NCBI RefSeq assembly: GCF_008065135.1
Contig: NZ_CP042914.1
Coordinates: 186,001 to 250,000 of the forward strand
DNA length: 64,000 nt
Source of the DNA: Roseimaritima ulvae
Lineage (GTDB): Bacteria; Planctomycetota; Planctomycetia; Pirellulales; Pirellulaceae
Direction of reading: 5' to 3'
Shown here: piece after piece, positions 61,987 to 64,000 of the stretch
How positions within the stretch are numbered: position 1 is the stretch's first letter
Layout of the letters: each line of letters opens with the position of its first letter
Translations under genes and position numbers: made by a program
Notes under the pieces: generated by a model
The model's input: the letters and a program-made list of their open reading frames with translations, nothing else
The model's database searches: none
Told to the model about the DNA's origin: nothing

Positions 61987-63520
61987 GTTGTGGTTCCGGT
62001 GTGGGGTTGGAATCCAAGACAAGATTCATCAGTTGGTCCATGTTGATATGAGCTTCAAAGGCATCGGCCAGCCGATCCAGTGAGCGGTGCAATTGTTCGT
62101 CCGCCGAGAGGTCCTGGTCGGTGATCGAGCCGATGCCCAAGTGGTTCAGCCAAGCGGTGCGGAAGGCATCGTTGTGAAACAGGCCGTGAAGGTAACAGCC
62201 CCAAACCCGACCGTCGTCGCTGCGCGAACCGTCGCGGGCCTGCGCGTCGGCAACATCGTTGTTGGAGTGTCGGCATAACCAGGGCAAGCGGGGGGCGGTT
62301 TGTCCGCAGTGGATTTCATACCCCGACAGGATTGCGCCACGGGCACCCGGCGCCAGGCTATCGTCGACAAGTTCAAACTGTACTTGTCGCGTCAGCTTTG
62401 CCGGGTGGAACGTGGTTTCGGTAGGCAGTAAACCCAGGCCGTCGGCGTGGGGGATCCCGTTTTCCAGCCCATCGGGATTAAGGATCCGGCGGCCCAGCAT
62501 TTGGTAGCCACCGCAGATGCCCACGATCTGAGTGCCTCGCTGTGCTAGTTGAACGATCCGTTTTGCCAGCCCCGACTGTTGCAGCCAAGCCAGGTCGCCC
62601 AGCGTGTTTTTTGTGCCGGGCAGAATCACGACGTCGGAGTCGTTCAGTTCCTCCATCGATCGGACGTATCGCAAGTGAACGCCCGGCGTGCGTGCCAGCG
62701 GATCAAAATCGTCGAAATTGGCGATGTGAGGCAAACGCACGACCGCGATCTGCAACCGGTCGCCGGCATGGTTTGATTCAGACGCCGCCGGGGAATCCAG
62801 GGCCACGGCGTCTTCTTCGGGCAATCGCAGGGCATCGATCCAGGGCAATACACCCAACACCGGTACCCCGCCGCGCTGTTGCAGGATTTCTACACCGGAA
62901 TCGAACAGCGACAGGTCACCGCGGAACTTGTTGACGATCAAGCCGGCAACCAGTCGACGATCTTCCGGCGGCAGCAACCACAGCGTGCCCAACAGTTGCG
63001 CGAATACACCGCCGCGTTCGATGTCGCCGATCAACAGCACCGGCGACTGGCAGTAGCGAGCCACGGACATGTTGACCATTTCCAGCTCGGCCAGATTCAA
63101 TTCCGCGGGGCTGCCGGCACCCTCGATGACCACCACGTCGTAACGCTCGCGCATCCGATCGAGAGCCGCGGTGACATGCGGCCACAGCTGCTGTCGACGT
63201 TGAAAGTAATCGTTGGCTTCCAGCGTTTGCAGCGGGCGGCCGTTAACGATCACTTGCGAACGCGTCTGGCCTTCGGGTTTCAGCAGGATCGGGTTCATGT
63301 CGCTGTCGGCGGGCACACCGGCGGCGACGGCTTGTAAGGCTTGGGAGCGTCCGATCTCGGCACCGCTGGCACATACGGCCGCGTTGTTGGACATGTTCTG
63401 TGCCTTAAACGGTGCGACGCGCAGACCACGACGGGCAAAGCAACGACACAGCGCCGTCGTCAGCAGGCTTTTCCCTGCCGACGAACTAGTGCCCATCACC
63501 ATTACGGTTTTTGCGGTCAT
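61976..63520 (-). CDS. cobQ: CobQ/CbiP, cobyric acid synthase
   Basis: 514 residues from the ATG at 63520. N-terminal ATPase-like domain MVMGTSSSAGKSLLTTALCR, with KAQNMSNNA, VVIEGAGSPAELNL and GDIERGGVFA; C-terminal glutamine amidotransferase with nucleophile Cys in GICGGYQMLG and GYEIHCGQT. Amidates adenosylcobyrinic acid a,c-diamide. First cob gene seen in the operon; a DUF1559 gene lies 40 bp upstream. No cobalamin riboswitch is visible in that gap. Confidence 0.94.
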   Translation of the reverse strand: MTAKTVMVMGTSSSAGKSLLTTALCRCFARRGLRVAPFKAQNMSNNAAVCASGAEIGRSQALQAVAAGVPADSDMNPILLKPEGQTRSQVIVNGRPLQTLEANDYFQRRQQLWPHVTAALDRMRERYDVVVIEGAGSPAELNLAELEMVNMSVARYCQSPVLLIGDIERGGVFAQLLGTLWLLPPEDRRLVAGLIVNKFRGDLSLFDSGVEILQQRGGVPVLGVLPWIDALRLPEEDAVALDSPAASESNHAGDRLQIAVVRLPHIANFDDFDPLARTPGVHLRYVRSMEELNDSDVVILPGTKNTLGDLAWLQQSGLAKRIVQLAQRGTQIVGICGGYQMLGRRILNPDGLENGIPHADGLGLLPTETTFHPAKLTRQVQFELVDDSLAPGARGAILSGYEIHCGQTAPRLPWLCRHSNNDVADAQARDGSRSDDGRVWGCYLHGLFHNDAFRTAWLNHLGIGSITDQDLSADEQLHRSLDRLADAFEAHINMDQLMNLVLDSNPTPEPQHVA

Positions 63521-63560
63521 CGTTGCTATGCCTTGGGGTTGTCGATCAACGGGGTGTCGG

Positions 63561-64000
63561 TCAGGGGGCGGCAACCACTTCGCCACCGTTGCGGCTGACC
63601 AGTGCGGTCAGTTGTTCGATCGGCAGGGTTTCGGCCAGGAACCGCACCGACCCGTCGGACAATAACATCATCCCACCGCCGGGGTGAAATGCGTAGACCT
63701 CATTGTCGTTGCTGCAATTGACGGCGCAGGGGCCGGGTCGCAGCAGGGTGTTGCCGTCGCTCTGAGCTCCGTCGACGACAAACCCTTTGTTGTGGCTGGC
63801 CCAGACGCCGCCGGTGGGGAACGGCCGCGTGACGCTGGACGAGCCGCTCCAGGTTTTCGCCGCCCCGTCGGGAACCAGTCGGCCGTTTTGGTACAAGTTT
63901 GGGCGGCCCGCGCACTCGATCACCAAGGCTGTGTTGGACAGGCCGTCGGTGATTTCGGCCAGCCGTACCGCGGTGCTTTTGAGCACGCCACAGTTGCGCG
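63561..64000 (-). CDS. DUF1559 (H-X9-DG) pseudopilin-like protein, C-terminal part
   Basis: The frame is open to the window edge, so the N-terminus is missing. The DUF1559 end is clear: EITDGLSNTALVIECAGRP and VYAFHPGGGMMLLSDGSVRF, i.e. the H-X9-DG motif. Full-length members have an N-terminal type II secretion prepilin-like helix and are expanded in Planctomycetes; function unknown. Its relation to the cob operon is probably incidental. Confidence 0.82.
   Translation of the reverse strand, partial: RNCGVLKSTAVRLAEITDGLSNTALVIECAGRPNLYQNGRLVPDGAAKTWSGSSSVTRPFPTGGVWASHNKGFVVDGAQSDGNTLLRPGPCAVNCSNDNEVYAFHPGGGMMLLSDGSVRFLAETLPIEQLTALVSRNGGEVVAAP

Noticed and set aside
63521-63560. Cobalamin riboswitch before cobQ
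   Set aside because: The gap is only 40 bp, too short for the element, and no B12-box was seen.

Overview
The window looks like a planctomycete chromosome (Pirellulales/Rhodopirellula type). The signs are two BlaI/M56-peptidase pairs with giant sensor tails, a PVC-type haem-binding dehydrogenase ending in a CxxCH cytochrome, a DUF1559 pseudopilin-like protein at the right edge, small membrane proteins with an N-terminal NPYxxP motif, EF-hand-rich secreted proteins, and several families of short palindromic repeats scattered between and inside genes. The assignment rests on gene content only; no 16S gene is present.

Layout. 1-4939 (minus): a sugar-acid type catabolic group (enolase-superfamily dehydratase, neutral-ceramidase-like protein, DHDPS/aldolase-family protein, MFS transporter cut by the window edge). 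5353-7482: secreted two-domain alpha/beta hydrolase. 7804-18543: two convergent BlaI-M56 regulatory pairs separated by a complete IS4-type insertion sequence (11652-13180). 19380-23674: right-handed beta-helix protein, bile-acid:sodium-symporter family protein and esterase. 24421-30609 (minus): an ECF sigma factor, membrane anti-sigma-like protein, EF-hand phosphatase, EF-hand/Gly-Arg-rich protein and EF-hand YHYH protein, probably one operon. 30891-41892: an island of about 11 kb bounded by a 36-bp direct repeat of the 3' part of a tRNA-Pro(CGG) gene. It carries integrase-like and excisionase-like remnants, immunity-type proteins (SUKH-like, Imm53), NPYxxP membrane proteins, several decayed genes and long repeat-filled spacers. 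42178-47301: PVC-type dehydrogenase, a RAYT transposase within its REP palindromes, and an RNase Z-like hydrolase whose 3' end runs into that unit.

47446-63520 (minus) is a compact corrinoid salvage and assembly operon: cobQ, cobO, cobU, btuF, btuC, btuD, cbiB, a cobD-bluB fusion, an ExbB-like protein, a DUF2149 protein, an exported CobN-like chelatase, cobT, cobS and cobC. Most start codons overlap the preceding stop. No corrin-ring-building genes and no CobS/CobT-type chelatase partners are present, so the CobN-like protein is unlikely to insert cobalt during de novo synthesis here. Its signal peptide, C-terminal membrane anchor and coupling to ExbB and an ExbD-like DUF2149 protein suggest a proton-motive-force-driven envelope chelatase or dechelatase. 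This is the most interesting system in the window.

The second theme is palindromic repeats entering genes. Three hairpin families occur, two of them with visibly compensating stems. One makes the in-frame linker that joins CobD to BluB, two enlarge the BtuF signal peptide, one supplies the CobC stop codon, one replaces the end of the RNase Z-like gene, one lies in an M56 protein, and one is the exact target of the IS4 element.
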